DNA of 64,000 nucleotides from Undaria pinnatifida (lineage: Eukaryota > Sar > Phaeophyceae > Laminariales > Alariaceae): the NCBI GenBank assembly GCA_012845835.1, contig JABAKD010000025.1, positions 31,254,314 to 31,318,313 on the forward strand. Direction: 5' to 3'. Within the stretch, counting starts at the first letter, position 1. Each line of letters starts with the position of its first letter. The notes beneath the pieces were generated by a model, which ran no database searches, was not told the origin of the DNA, and worked only from the letters and a program-made list of their open reading frames with translations. This document shows, one piece after another, positions 24,181-34,055 of this stretch. The position numbers and the translations under genes are program-made.

Positions 24181-24492
24181 TTACCTGGACGTCTGACAGC
24201 GAAGGACGCTTGAGTGAGGGGTAGCATGCCAAGACGTCGGATGGCAAGGCTGATGGCTGGCCGATAGAGACGTAATGTATCTCGGTGTGGCACGTCGGGT
24301 CAGCGTGCTGCTCTCGCTTTCAATCGCCATGTAAATAACGCGCGACGCAATCAGCGAACCGCAGTTAAGCAGAGTCGCCGATAGCGTCCGACCTTCAATG
24401 CGCAGTCGAGATGTTAGCAGGAGAAGGCGTGAGCCGTAGGAGTGGAGTTCCCATATTGGCGCTGCGTGGTCGAGGTCGGACGGTGGTGACAC
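24181..24492 (-). pseudogene. Possible retroviral-type aspartic protease fragment
   Basis: Contains RLRIEGRTLSATLLNCGS, which resembles the strand and active-site loop of retroelement proteases, normally xxLxDTGA or DCGA, with the Asp replaced. Its place downstream of RNase H is unusual, so it may come from a second, nested element. The assignment is weak. Confidence 0.3.
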
Positions 24493-24649
24493 CGTGCGGA
24501 CCGGCGAGTCGGCAAGAGCAGGGGTCGCGGCGGTCGACGGGGTCGGCCGCGACCATGGGACTCACGACAGGGTTGCACCTCGTCTAGGTTATGGCCAAGG
24601 GGCCCCGCCGGGCCTGAATCTATAATCTATATCGGGGGTGCATTTCTCG

Positions 24650-25156
24650 TCATTGTCTCTCTTCGTCGACGCGTCGTTGACGACGGAGAGGCTGGAGAGT
24701 CAAACAAGGCGGAGACGGACACAGTCCAACCGGTGGTCGCGGCGGGGGCCTTTCTCCGGTAAAGAACCACTGGATAAATAGGTCGGCTGTGCGATGGGCG
24801 TCACTGCGGCCAGGGTTTCTGCGGAGCCCGTGCGCCGCCCTCGATGGGTATGGCAAAAACCGGAGCGAAAACGGGTGAACGGCAGGTGAAATCGACCCGC
24901 GGCCGGTACAGCTATCGGTAGTGGCGACGAAGGCAGAAACACGAGCGACGAATCCCTCCGGTGAAGCAGAAAAGCGGTGAATTCTTATACGTGGCTCGTG
25001 TGTGCGAAAATCGTACAACGCGGTAGAGGTGAGAAGGAGGCCGCCCAAGGCAGCACGTTCAGTGCGGGGCACGAGCCTCCCCAAGACGGTTCTTTCGGCG
25101 AGGGGTTCGAGCCCAACCAAAGCCGTGCTTTCGGTGTGGGGCACGAGCGCACTCAA
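24650..25156 (-). pseudogene. Retroelement pol linker segment
   Basis: A 168-codon frame with repeated ALGGL/VPHTERxAL units, then FRTHEPRIRIH and GRGSISPA. It continues from the RNase H fragment toward the integrase finger, so it probably belongs to the same polyprotein as a connector. No catalytic motif is visible. Confidence 0.4.
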
Positions 25157-25255
25157 GACAGTGCTTTCGGCGACGGCGCGAGTGCACCCAAACCGACCCC
25201 TGGGATCGGCGAGGAGGGAGCGCGCAGCTCTCGGGTCCGTGCGAGGTAGATACCG

Positions 25256-25567
25256 CTATCTCCAACAGGGTTGGAGCTCGTCAACCCCACGGGGTTGAAG
25301 TTTGTCAAGCCACTGCTGTTGTACTCCGTAACAGGCCCTGGAAAACGGGCCAGAAAAATCGGCGATGCCGTTGCCGCTGCCTTTGCAGTACTCGAGCGTG
25401 CAATCGAATGATGTGACGAACTCAGGATACCGCTGGACTCGTGCCTTGAGAGCCCCCAATTTCACCAGTGCTCTCCTGTGTCTTGTTGCCGAAGGATATG
25501 CGGAACTTTGTTCCATACAGTACCCTCGGAGGTGTTTGGGAGCCCAAACAATGCTGCCAGTCCCCAA
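25256..25567 (-). pseudogene. Retrotransposon RNase H C-terminal fragment
   Basis: Reads RHRRALVKLGALKARVQRYP, then LEYCKGSGNGIADF. This matches the end of Ty3/Gypsy RNase H, where the pattern is LEYxKGSxNGxADxLSRLP. The final LSRLP is altered and the frame soon degenerates. The upstream catalytic part of RNase H is not recognisable. Confidence 0.75.
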
Positions 25568-25905
25568 ATCTAGAGACGTTCAGTGCTTGTCCGAGTCAAG
25601 CGTTGCTCGACTGATATACCCGATTTTCAAAGTTAACGAAATGTCGTCCAACGTCATGGTATCCTCGACGAAATGGGGGCCTTGTTCTGACATTGCAAGG
25701 CCAGGGCCGACGATAAAAGCTATCTACGAAACCCCAGGAATTTTAACTGGACAACGCGCCCGAGAAATATGTCTAAAACGCCGAAGGGGGAGCTTTGCGA
25801 GCGCTAGCCACTGTCAACGGCCCGGCCGCGGCACGGACGAGGTTTCTTGGTTTTTGCATTCGCAGTGCAGTTGCGTAACCGACTACGGAAAGCCGGGTGT
25901 GCCAA

Positions 25906-26348
25906 CCCGGTCTCATTGTCGCTAATAGATTCGCAAACGGCAGAAAGTGCCTCACCCAGCAAGTTTTTCCTATCTTCTGGCATGGGTTGTCGGTCCTGGG
26001 ACCTTCCGCCCGGAGGCCAATGCCCCAAACAGAGTCCAGAGGGCTGGATTCAGCCAGAATCTTGGTGTCAGAGCTCAAAATGTGTTTTTTTTTGGCTGGA
26101 TTCTGCGTGCATTTGGCGTAGGTGGCAGATAACACGGAGTTTTGCTTCTCCCTGTCCCCAACAGCGGAGTCAAAGTTGCGCACGTCTCGACCAATGCGTT
26201 TGCGTATGCTTGGACTAGGCGGCGACATGATGAGCCCCACTGCTCGATGGTCTTGGAAATGTCTGGTCTTTTCGGTCATCATGTATTGCTCCGTGCGAGA
26301 ATATGGCACGTCGTCCACGGCAAACGACGAAGGGGACCACTGTCGAAA
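25906..26348 (-). pseudogene. NADAR (YbiA-like, former DUF1768) domain, frameshifted
   Basis: The frame reads FRQWSPSSFAVDDVPYSRTE, then QYMM, then SPSIRKRIGRD, ATYAKCTQNP, ILAESSPLDSVWGIGLRA. After a frameshift near 25975 it continues RKNLLGEALSAVCESI. This order matches the NADAR fold of bacterial YbiA and its relatives: an N-terminal FxxWxPSxF, EQYMM, GRDxR, AxYxKxxQNP, the WGIG box and a KNLLGEAL end. The family is associated with riboflavin-pathway intermediates (YbiA) and ADP-ribose chemistry. Here it lies directly before retroelement RNase H on the same strand, so it may be part of the element. It is broken and not expected to be active. Confidence 0.7.
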
Positions 26349-26428
26349 ATTAGGATGGGGGCTGCCGGAATAACACCACTTTGTCTGTAAAATAGTCGAA
26401 AGAAGGGTCAAAAGCCGTGTTGGAATCT

Positions 26429-27010
26429 AGGCCTCCATTTTCCCCGTTCGAGAACACCAGGCCTCGGGATCACGCCGCAGTTCGGAACCAGTGTTTCTGG
26501 CCTCGGGTCATTCTTTTCTCGTTGGCCGAAAAGCGCGAGAATTCGCTCTAACTGCGCCCGAAAAAAGCAAACACCGACGGTGCCAACCGGTCGGTAGCGT
26601 CGTTGGACATTTGTGGGTCTGCAATGTCCCCTTCTGGGAACACCAGTCCTCGGCTCTTTGGGCCTGTAGTGTTATTCGACGGGAACACCAGGCCTCGGGA
26701 GCAAGATGCGAGTCCGAACCCGGGGTTTATCGCCTCGAGTCCACCTTACTCGCTGTCAGAAATTCGTAAGAAGCCGCCCTCGCTGCACCCGAAAAAGGTT
26801 CCAACACCGACGGTGCCAACCCGTCGGTAGCATCGTTGGGCATTTGGGTCTGCAATGTCCCCCTCTGGAAACACCAGTCCTCAGAGGATTGGGCCCGTAG
26901 TGTCCTCCTTAGGAACACCAGGCTTCTGAAGCACTACGCGAGTCCGAACCCACGGTTTCCCGCGTCGTGGTCTCTTCGCTCTTTGGCGTATAATCGCTGG
27001 AAAACTGCTC
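26429..27010 (-). repeat. About 230-bp tandem repeat, three copies, probably once coding
   Basis: gaacaccaggcctcggga recurs near 26453, 26683 and 26913 (the third diverged), and caccgacggtgccaacc recurs near 26572 and 26806. The period is about 230-234 bp. On the minus strand the units read like GTVGV...FRAxLExF, which matches RARLEQFSSDY further upstream in the same strand. It could be a repeated segment of a retroelement protein. Confidence 0.65.
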
Positions 27011-27559
27011 CAACCGCGCCCGAAGAGGCAGGGGCTCTGAGCTGTTTCTGCTCGATGAAAGGCGCGATCCGTCCGTAATTTCACGGGAATAGCGTCCAGC
27101 TGATCCGGCTGGAGGCCGTGGCGGTTCACTGGCCCGTCGAGCAGTGTCGGATCGTTTTCCTGTGCCACTGGGACAGACGTAGCCTGAAACACGTGGGTTA
27201 GCGTGTTCAAAGAAGATAAACCAGGGTCCGCAGACCCTGTGGGGCGTCTTCCGGAGCGGGGCTCGGGGAAGCGGCAACAACAATTTTGACCTGAGGAGGC
27301 TCTTTTCCGGTATGCTTCTTGAAAAGGGAGACGAGGTAGCTAATGTTGTCGACTTCTCCTTGACGGAAAAAAATGACAGAGCGCCCCTCTCTTCGTAAAC
27401 AAACCCCGGATCGAGCATCGCAAAAATTCTCGGTGTTCAAGTGTTGTCCTTCCCACACCTCTAATCGACCGCCACTTCGTGGTCAGAAAACGTGTTTGAG
27501 GGTCGACCGTCCCACACCCCAAACAAACCGCCACCGCCTGGTTAGACAAAGGGGGGAAC
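27011..27559 (-). other. Retroelement-like debris, unassigned
   Basis: Minus-strand frames such as FFRQGEVDNISYLVSLFKKH (27390-27300 region) have protein-like composition and lie between the tandem repeat and a MITE. I cannot assign them to a named domain. The frame is interrupted several times. Confidence 0.35.
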
Positions 27560-27805
27560 AAGTCGTTCCACGGTAGGGATTGCACTTTCTGCGCCAAAAA
27601 GTCCCTGGGCGATTGAGTTTCTCATGTGAGGAACTGCCGATCAATGAAGTATTTTCATGAGTGTTATATTTTTAGACTAAGGTACAGAAGCTTGGTCGGG
27701 GTTTCCGAACGAACGCCTTCGAAGTCATTTTTCGGGAGAGATGTTGAGTTTCTCATGTGAGGAGCTCAGAGACGTTTGGGTGCAACCCCTACCGTGGGAT
27801 GACTC
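27560..27805. mobile_element. MITE-like element, copy M2
   Basis: The best-preserved copy, about 246 bp. The left end aagtcgttccacggtagggat and the right end acccctaccgtgggatgactc are near-perfect inverted repeats about 25 bp long. The interior has tcatgtgaggaactgccgat, aagcttggtcgggg and cgccttcgaagtcat. It interrupts minus-strand retroelement debris. Confidence 0.82.
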
Positions 27806-29050
27806 GGACACGTTCTCTTTACAAAGCGACGCGCCGTCAACGCAGCTATGTTGTTGCGCGACGCGTGCCTTGGGGGGAGCGCGCAAAGCGCGGGCTCCCG
27901 TGCCATCGTTGATGGGGGCGGCTGTTGGAGCGCGTACCCCCATTGCCGAGTTTATGCCGCGGTTTGTGAGAACGGCACTGGAAGCTCAGTTTCCGTCGCC
28001 GACCTCAGACCATGACGGAGGTGAACGTCGCTGGAAGCGCGCGTTTTCGCCGTGGACAAGAAATATTACAACTGGGTGGAGAAGCGCTAATTCCCGCGGC
28101 CGGTACTACGCCGTGAGAATCGTCCGCAGACGGCGTAGAAGCCCGTGGTCTTGTGACAGAGGCAGTGTGTGCGGCATTACTGGACAGGCTAGCGACAGAA
28201 CACTATAATCTTCTGAGTGGCCCCTGACAGTGTTGTCGACGACGCTGTGCCCCCCTAGAGCTGTCGATTGTCGGTTCGGAATGTGCCAGGCTGGCGCGCG
28301 AAAGTTTTTTCGGCGGGTCGTGGGCGGCTCCAAAACACATTCGAGGAGCAGGCGCGAGGCAGAAGAGGCGGGCGAGAGGGGGATATCACCATGGTGATCC
28401 GGAGGGTATGCGGGATCGTTGTGACAGTTTAGCTGGCCTTGATCCTGGTGGTACCCTCGCGACTGACCTGAAAGGTGGCGACTATTTTTCTTTTTGTTCG
28501 GGAGATAAGAATTATCGCCTCGGTGGTAGCATAACATGCGTGTTTGTCAACGTCAGTGTGCGTCATCGTCGCCAAGCTGGCCCAAGTCAGGGTTCAAGCA
28601 GCCACTCGCAGTAATGAAAGGGTGCCTACAAAGCTTGAAGGAATGGTTGTCTTCGTGGCAGTTGAGGCAAAGCCTCCGGATTTCTCGGGGAACATCATCG
28701 CGACGTGAAAGGAGGTCGCTCCAAAAAAGGGTCGTCTATCTTAAACAGGGCATTAATGGCCGAAACATCTGCAAAATGATGCTTTCTGTTGGCCAGCAGT
28801 TCGATGTGTGGTCAAGCCAAGAGGCGGATGAATCATTTATGGGCATGTCAGTTGAATGATGGCTCGATCCCGTCTGCTACGAACCCTACTGGGAGGGCAC
28901 TCGGTTCTGGCCGCGCACACGATCGGCGGGACAGGGCCCCGACGAGGCGGATGACCGCGGTCCAGTCGAAGAAAGAGGCAAAGAACAAAAAAATGTTTCG
29001 CCGTTGACGGCAGGTGTTTTAGCAAGCGCTTACTCAAGCAAAGCTCTCCA
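27806..29050. other. Retroelement-like debris, unassigned
   Basis: Mixed fragments on both strands with no recognised domain. The minus frame at 28537-28106 has a protein-like composition (CYHRGDNSYLPN, then LACPVMPHTLPL) and continues the Gag-like region, so it may be the Gag-Pol junction of the same element. I found no clean CCHC zinc knuckle. Confidence 0.3.
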
Positions 29051-30662
29051 TTAAAAATCCAAAGAGGCATAAGGCTGCGGGTCCGTTGCCTTCGAACCAG
29101 GGTACAACGCAAGCATGAGAGCTGGTAATTGCTCATTCGCCGCCATCTGAACGACTTCCAACACCACATCCGTGTCCCCGGAGACAACCACGCTCACTCT
29201 CGGTAGCGGTTGACACAAGTACGCTAAACTCACTAACTGAAATCTGAAACCGGCGTGCCCTTACACATTCTAAAGTATGCAACTTAGTGTAGCCCTCCTC
29301 GGTGTCAACCCCGTCGAAGTACGTCATCAGCAACCGCAAAACGAGAGCGAAAGCTTCAGGCCCAGATGCGCTTCCTGCCATGGCTCTTGATACCTCTTGT
29401 CTGCTACCACGGCCACCTCGCTGTGGTCGTCCGTTTTCGAGTTTAAGGACGAAAACGAGCGGAAGGAGGTTGACGAGCCGATCCACGTTGAACGTTCCCC
29501 TCGCGCCGCTCCTCCGCCAGAGCTGCGGCCACTGCCCTCGTTGTTGGACCAAAAATGCCACCTCGGCGGCGCTCTAAGCCACACCAGCACCCGCTGCACC
29601 TTCCCCACCTCCACAACCGCTGTCACCCCCGCGGCGGTGGTGGTGGTCGCCACCCCCACCATTTCGGCCACCACCTCCCAGGGTTGCGATTCTGCGGTAG
29701 GGACTGTCGCTGCGTCGCTGTCTCCCCCGGTTTCGCTCCGCTAAATCCTTCTCCGGGGTTCGGCCAAAAGACAAACTCGGGTCCTCGTCCCGGGATATGA
29801 GCAGGGCCGTGACGAGGGCAAGGGTCGGGGCGGGTCTCGTCTGTCCGGCATAGAGCGTACAATCCATGCGAGTCCAGGCCGCTTCCACCACGGCGGTCGC
29901 CAACGCTGAACAGAAGTTTACCCTCGGTGCAGACGCCATGCACACGACGATGCCCTTGAAAAAGGCGTCATTTCCGGGGCGTGGTCGCTGGGATGCGACA
30001 CTCTGCGGGCGAAACGAGATCGAGGGGGCCGCGGTAGCTCCCGCCGTAGCCGACGCAATTGATTGAACTGTTGCGCCCTCTTCGCTACCAGGGACGCCTT
30101 CCGCGCATTAGTCTTCACCTGCTCGATATCTTCGTCGAACCGTCGTCGGCGTGCTATCGTCTGGTTGATGTTGTCGACCACCCGATCGGCCCGCGCCGCC
30201 GCATATGCTAAGTCCAAGGGGGCGGCATGGGCGCCTCGGTCCCTAGAGCTCTTGGGGTGGCTCTCTGTGGAGCGCGGAGAGCCCAGGTAGCTGGGGTGGT
30301 GTCCTGCCGCGCGCGGGGGGGGGGAAGCGCTTGTGGCGCTCCCCCGGGGCTGGTGAGAGCTGCCGTCGAGACACCCCCGAGCCCGGTGGAGGTTGGTCCG
30401 TCTTCTTGTCTGCGCGAACCGGCGAGTCGACCGTCTTGGTTGGTGGGTCCGGGTAGAGGTAAGGTGCTCCGTCTTCTGTCTCGTCGCCGGAACCCGCCTC
30501 GGGTGATTCCTCTCGTCTCGAGTCCCTGGATCTCACACGAGCTCTCCCTGTCTCGTGGGCATCCAGGTTAGGGCGCGTGGAGGACCTCAGACTGCCCCGA
30601 TTAGCTCGCTTCCTCACTAGTAGACGTGTTACTGCTGGTTGTCGTAGTGAATTTTGCATCAT
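29051..30662 (-). mobile_element. Gag-like region of a retrotransposon, frameshifted
   Basis: Successive minus-strand frames give a charged, Pro-rich N-terminus (30662-30243), a helical Arg/Ala-rich segment (AAARADRVVDNINQTIARRR, about 30200-30080) and RVNFCSALATAVVEAAW. Then come LLMTYFDGVDTEEGYTKLH (about 29340) and, after a frameshift, DVVLEVVQMAANEQLPAL and LYPGSKATDPQPYASLDF (about 29190-29051). The arrangement fits a Gag polyprotein upstream of the pol remains. This rests on composition, order and strand, not on a defining motif. Confidence 0.5.
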
Positions 30663-32419
30663 TTATCCTAGCAGCATTGTGAAACCGTGTAAAATGTTTT
30701 CCAGCATATATCCCAGCAGCATTGTAGAAGGGCAGCACATGTACTGGCAGGAGGAAGACGGCCTGACGCCTGGACAGCTGAAGAAAAACGAATCCGCACC
30801 CACTCCGACCTCACTATAAAGCAACAGTTACGTTGACAGCAGTACGGAGTACCGCACTGTCGCAGCTGTGCCCACACAGAAAGTGGTATATTGTCCCCGC
30901 ACACCCATGAATGGTGGAATATAGGGCATCGCACACGCCGACAGCTTTCCCCCAAGAAGCCAGCACAGAGTTTCAGAGTTCCCTACATTAAATTTCTAGT
31001 CACGGGGGGGCCAAGACCAAACCACCTCTCGAATCGAACTTTCAAGGAGCAATCGCACAGCAGCGCAGGGTGTCAGAGCTGCGGTGCTGTAACTGTGGAC
31101 GCTGGCGCAGTGAAGAGTCGAACTATGTGGTGGATGGGCAGGAGCCAAGTAGGCGGCTTGTCTGATGTACAAAGACTGTTACAGCAGAGAATCCGGCCGT
31201 ATATAACATGCATTGACAGCGAGCCCATTATGTTGCGCTGTAGTTGGTAGCGCTGCGAACATGATGGTGGTTGAAGCTACGTGACGCCCAGTAGAGGAAC
31301 GCTGTTGATCGAGAAAGATCGGAGAGGGGTCCGAGGTGCGTCAAAGTAGTAACTGTACTATTTTAAGCAGAAAGGGAGCAGCAGTTTGTCCGACGCGCAA
31401 GACGGATGGACGTATTTACTAGAACCCATACGACATCGCGTGTACTGGAAACATTCGCCCAACGCAAAAGTCCAAACATTCCACGAGCACCACCTGTTCT
31501 TTCCCAGGGAGGATCACAAAGGAAAGAGCCCCGACATGAGCACCTAGAGCACGTTGCACGTAGATCAAGGGGGTCCCGCGAAGGCCGGTCTGGCTCCGAC
31601 GGCAAGGTGTATGCTGGCCGATGGGCTCTCTCAGCAAGCGACGTCCCCGTCGATGGCCATTCGAAGGGTTGATTCCAGTATGCTTGTCCACAGCGCGCTG
31701 TGCATGTGCATCAGAGCCCCGATACGCAAAAAAAAGGTTGATGGCCGATCTTGGGCTTGCGAACTCGCGGAGATGTGCTATGCAACATGCTGGGAGGGCG
31801 CGGAGCAAACACGTCTGATGGGTGGGGCTTGGGCAGTTCCACTGCGGAGTTGTCTATGACCATCTGGCGGGGAAGCTCATGCGACCAAAAGCCGAGGCGA
31901 GGAGTGTGTTCCAAAGACCAGTGTCGTCCGTACGTACTCGGAAGGTATGGTCTGTGTGTTGCGTGCCCGGCGACCAACAGAAGGGGCCCCTGCCATCTCA
32001 CTGCTGTAGTGGTCGCCGTTGTAGGATGAAGGGCCCTCCCTCCATCGAGAAGCTACATGAGAAAGAACACGGGTTGTGGGCTCGATGGGAAGCAAAAGCA
32101 AAATCGCTACGAAAAAAAATCGGAGAGATAGGAGGAACGCTGCCACAATAGCAAATCGAGATAGACGACGCCATATGTAAGTTTGTAGGTGGGGACACAG
32201 AGTGCCCCCCTGCAGGTATGCCAATTGAGCAGGTCCTCAAAGAGTATTCACTATATTTTCCTTCGAAGAGACGTTGCTTTTTTCGATTATCCCATAGCCC
32301 CGGATCACGTGCCTCCGATCTACTTCCACTCTTGGCGAATATAAAACGCCAACCTTATTATACGAAACCTAACCAGGTGATCTCAAATTCGGATACTCAC
32401 AGGACGTTCGAGGCCGCAT
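30663..32419. other. Unassigned, with a possible protease C-terminus
   Basis: The minus frame at about 31590-31480 reads GTPLIYVQRALGAHV, then LSFVILPGKEQVVL. This resembles the last strands of a retroelement aspartic protease, where the usual pattern is VILPxxxDVILG. The catalytic Asp region is not clear. Nothing else in this stretch is recognised. Confidence 0.3.
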
Positions 32420-32530
32420 TTTAACAGGGGTTTTTAACAGCTTTAGGTCGCATACATGTAGAGGTTTTCTATACGCGTGGTGCTAGGTCTAGGCGATCGT
32501 GCAGGTGGTGGGTAAGAAGGTGGCGTTAGG
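32420..32530 (+). repeat. Fragment of the G-rich dispersed repeat
   Basis: Contains ctttaggtcgcatacatgtag and acgcgtggtgctaggtctaggcgat, the 3' portion of the repeat also present at 12885-12950, 51880 and 53350. Confidence 0.65.
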
Positions 32531-32574
32531 GAGGGGGAATGGATTCGAGTTTATTTAAGAGAGCTGGTCGCCCC

Positions 32575-34055
32575 GGTGGCCTAGTGGTTACCCTCAAATA
32601 CTATTGGCGTTTCTCCTTAAGTTCGATTCCCACCGTTGAGCGATTTGACTTTTTTGTTGGTAGAAATGGATAAATACGATGAAGTAGCAACCGCTGAAAA
32701 CGCTTAGCAGCGTGGGTAGGTACTATTGGACGCGAACCGACAACAGATGAAGAACCTTTAACTCGCGATAATATTTAGCTAAGTAACGTGGGGGGTTGGC
32801 AGGAGGGCGCGCTATGTGACCCGGATCTGAGTTAATCTACTGGCAGGGAGGGTGAGAGTAGTTCAACGACAATAAATGGGATGGGAAAAATTATGAAGCC
32901 AACAAGTAATTGTACAATTGCAGTAGGGGTGTATTCCGATTACAAATCACCCTTGTGACAACTCGAAGACGGCACCCATTGCTTTGGTCGTGGGGGAATA
33001 AATGGCTGCTAGTATGTCGGGGCATGGCGATTTGACCGCTCTTGTGTTCTGAATGGCATATATCTTTCACGCTCTCCATTTTAAATGTACATGTTCATCC
33101 TGAGCTTTAGATCTTTCTAATCCAACTACGGTGCCGCATGGCGAATCTTTACCCTACTCAAGTAGTACTCAAGAAAACCCGCAAAAGTACTAGCGAGCTT
33201 AGGTTCTTACCCTAAGCGAATGAAGTCAAGGTTTTCAGCATTTCTTTTCGGTGACAAAGAGGTGATTATGTGGGGCGAGTATTCCATGAATATTTGTATC
33301 ATTGTGCGAGTCATAACGGCACTGTTTTGGCCTCACGTCAGGCGTTCTTCCACGGTTGGTTCATGTGCTCGAGTTGTGCCCGTCTTGGTTCCATTTAAAT
33401 AGTTGTTTCGCTTTGAAAGCCCCATTTTTGTTTGAAAATGTGCATACAACCGGAAGGGGGGGCTGAATTATGGATACAAATCGTTGTATTTCGTCCATCG
33501 ATATTGCGATTGGTGCTGTAGTTGCTGTTGTATTGTTTCTCGTCGTCATTTTGAGCGTGCTTAATCGGCACGACAACCTCCGATATAAGCCCAAAATCGC
33601 CTTTTTGTGCGACCTATATCATGCAAATAATAACTGGTCGAATGACACTCTCATTGCGATTGTTTGCCGTATGCATGCGAGAAGTATGCTGGAAAACTCG
33701 AGTCGTCGGTCGAAATAGTTGTGAGCGTTTTGGGTCAAAGGCTATCTGCCAATCACGAGTGAGTCAATGGGATCGGGGTTGACACGCCGTGCGGGGAGGG
33801 ATCGAAGATCCGGGAGATCATCGTTATAGTTCCCGCGTTATTGTAGCTGTGCAGATTGGGGGAATTTCTGAAACGAGGATGGAGCCCTATCTCCTCCGCG
33901 TGAGACAGAACTGCCCCCCGTTGGTTGGCGAGAATCTATTATCACCCTAGGGTGAAGCGGGGCTGTGGAGCTCGAACCGATCATCGATTATAACCAATGC
34001 AATTGGGCTTCTGCACCGTGGGCGGCGGTGTCGACCCGGGAGAAGTGATGCCTGC
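32575..34055 (+). repeat. 1.45-kb dispersed repeat with tRNA-like head, copy S3
   Basis: The head ggtcgccccggtggcctagt, ggtta, then agttcgattcccac, is the clearest tRNA-like A box and B box in the family. The body then follows S2 (14485-15935) block for block to about 34055. A frame at 33470-33718 has one hydrophobic segment (IGAVVAVVLFLVVILSV), but S2 does not keep it open, so I do not call it a gene. Confidence 0.7.

Larger units (their letters stand above)
23816..26411 (-). mobile_element. Gypsy-type retrotransposon pol remains
   Basis: Minus-strand fragments in polyprotein order: a NADAR-like domain (26348-25906), the C-terminal part of RNase H (25567-25256), a Pro/Arg-rich linker (about 25156-24650), an uncertain protease-like piece (24492-24181) and an integrase zinc finger (24074-23816). 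Frames change several times and no fragment exceeds about 210 residues, so the element is dead. The RNase H and integrase signatures are those of Ty3/Gypsy elements. A reverse transcriptase core with its catalytic YxDD box was not found, and long terminal repeats could not be identified by eye. Confidence 0.75.

Noticed and set aside
33470-33718. Small membrane-protein-like open frame
   Set aside because: It lies inside the dispersed repeat S3 and the homologous part of S2 does not keep the frame open.
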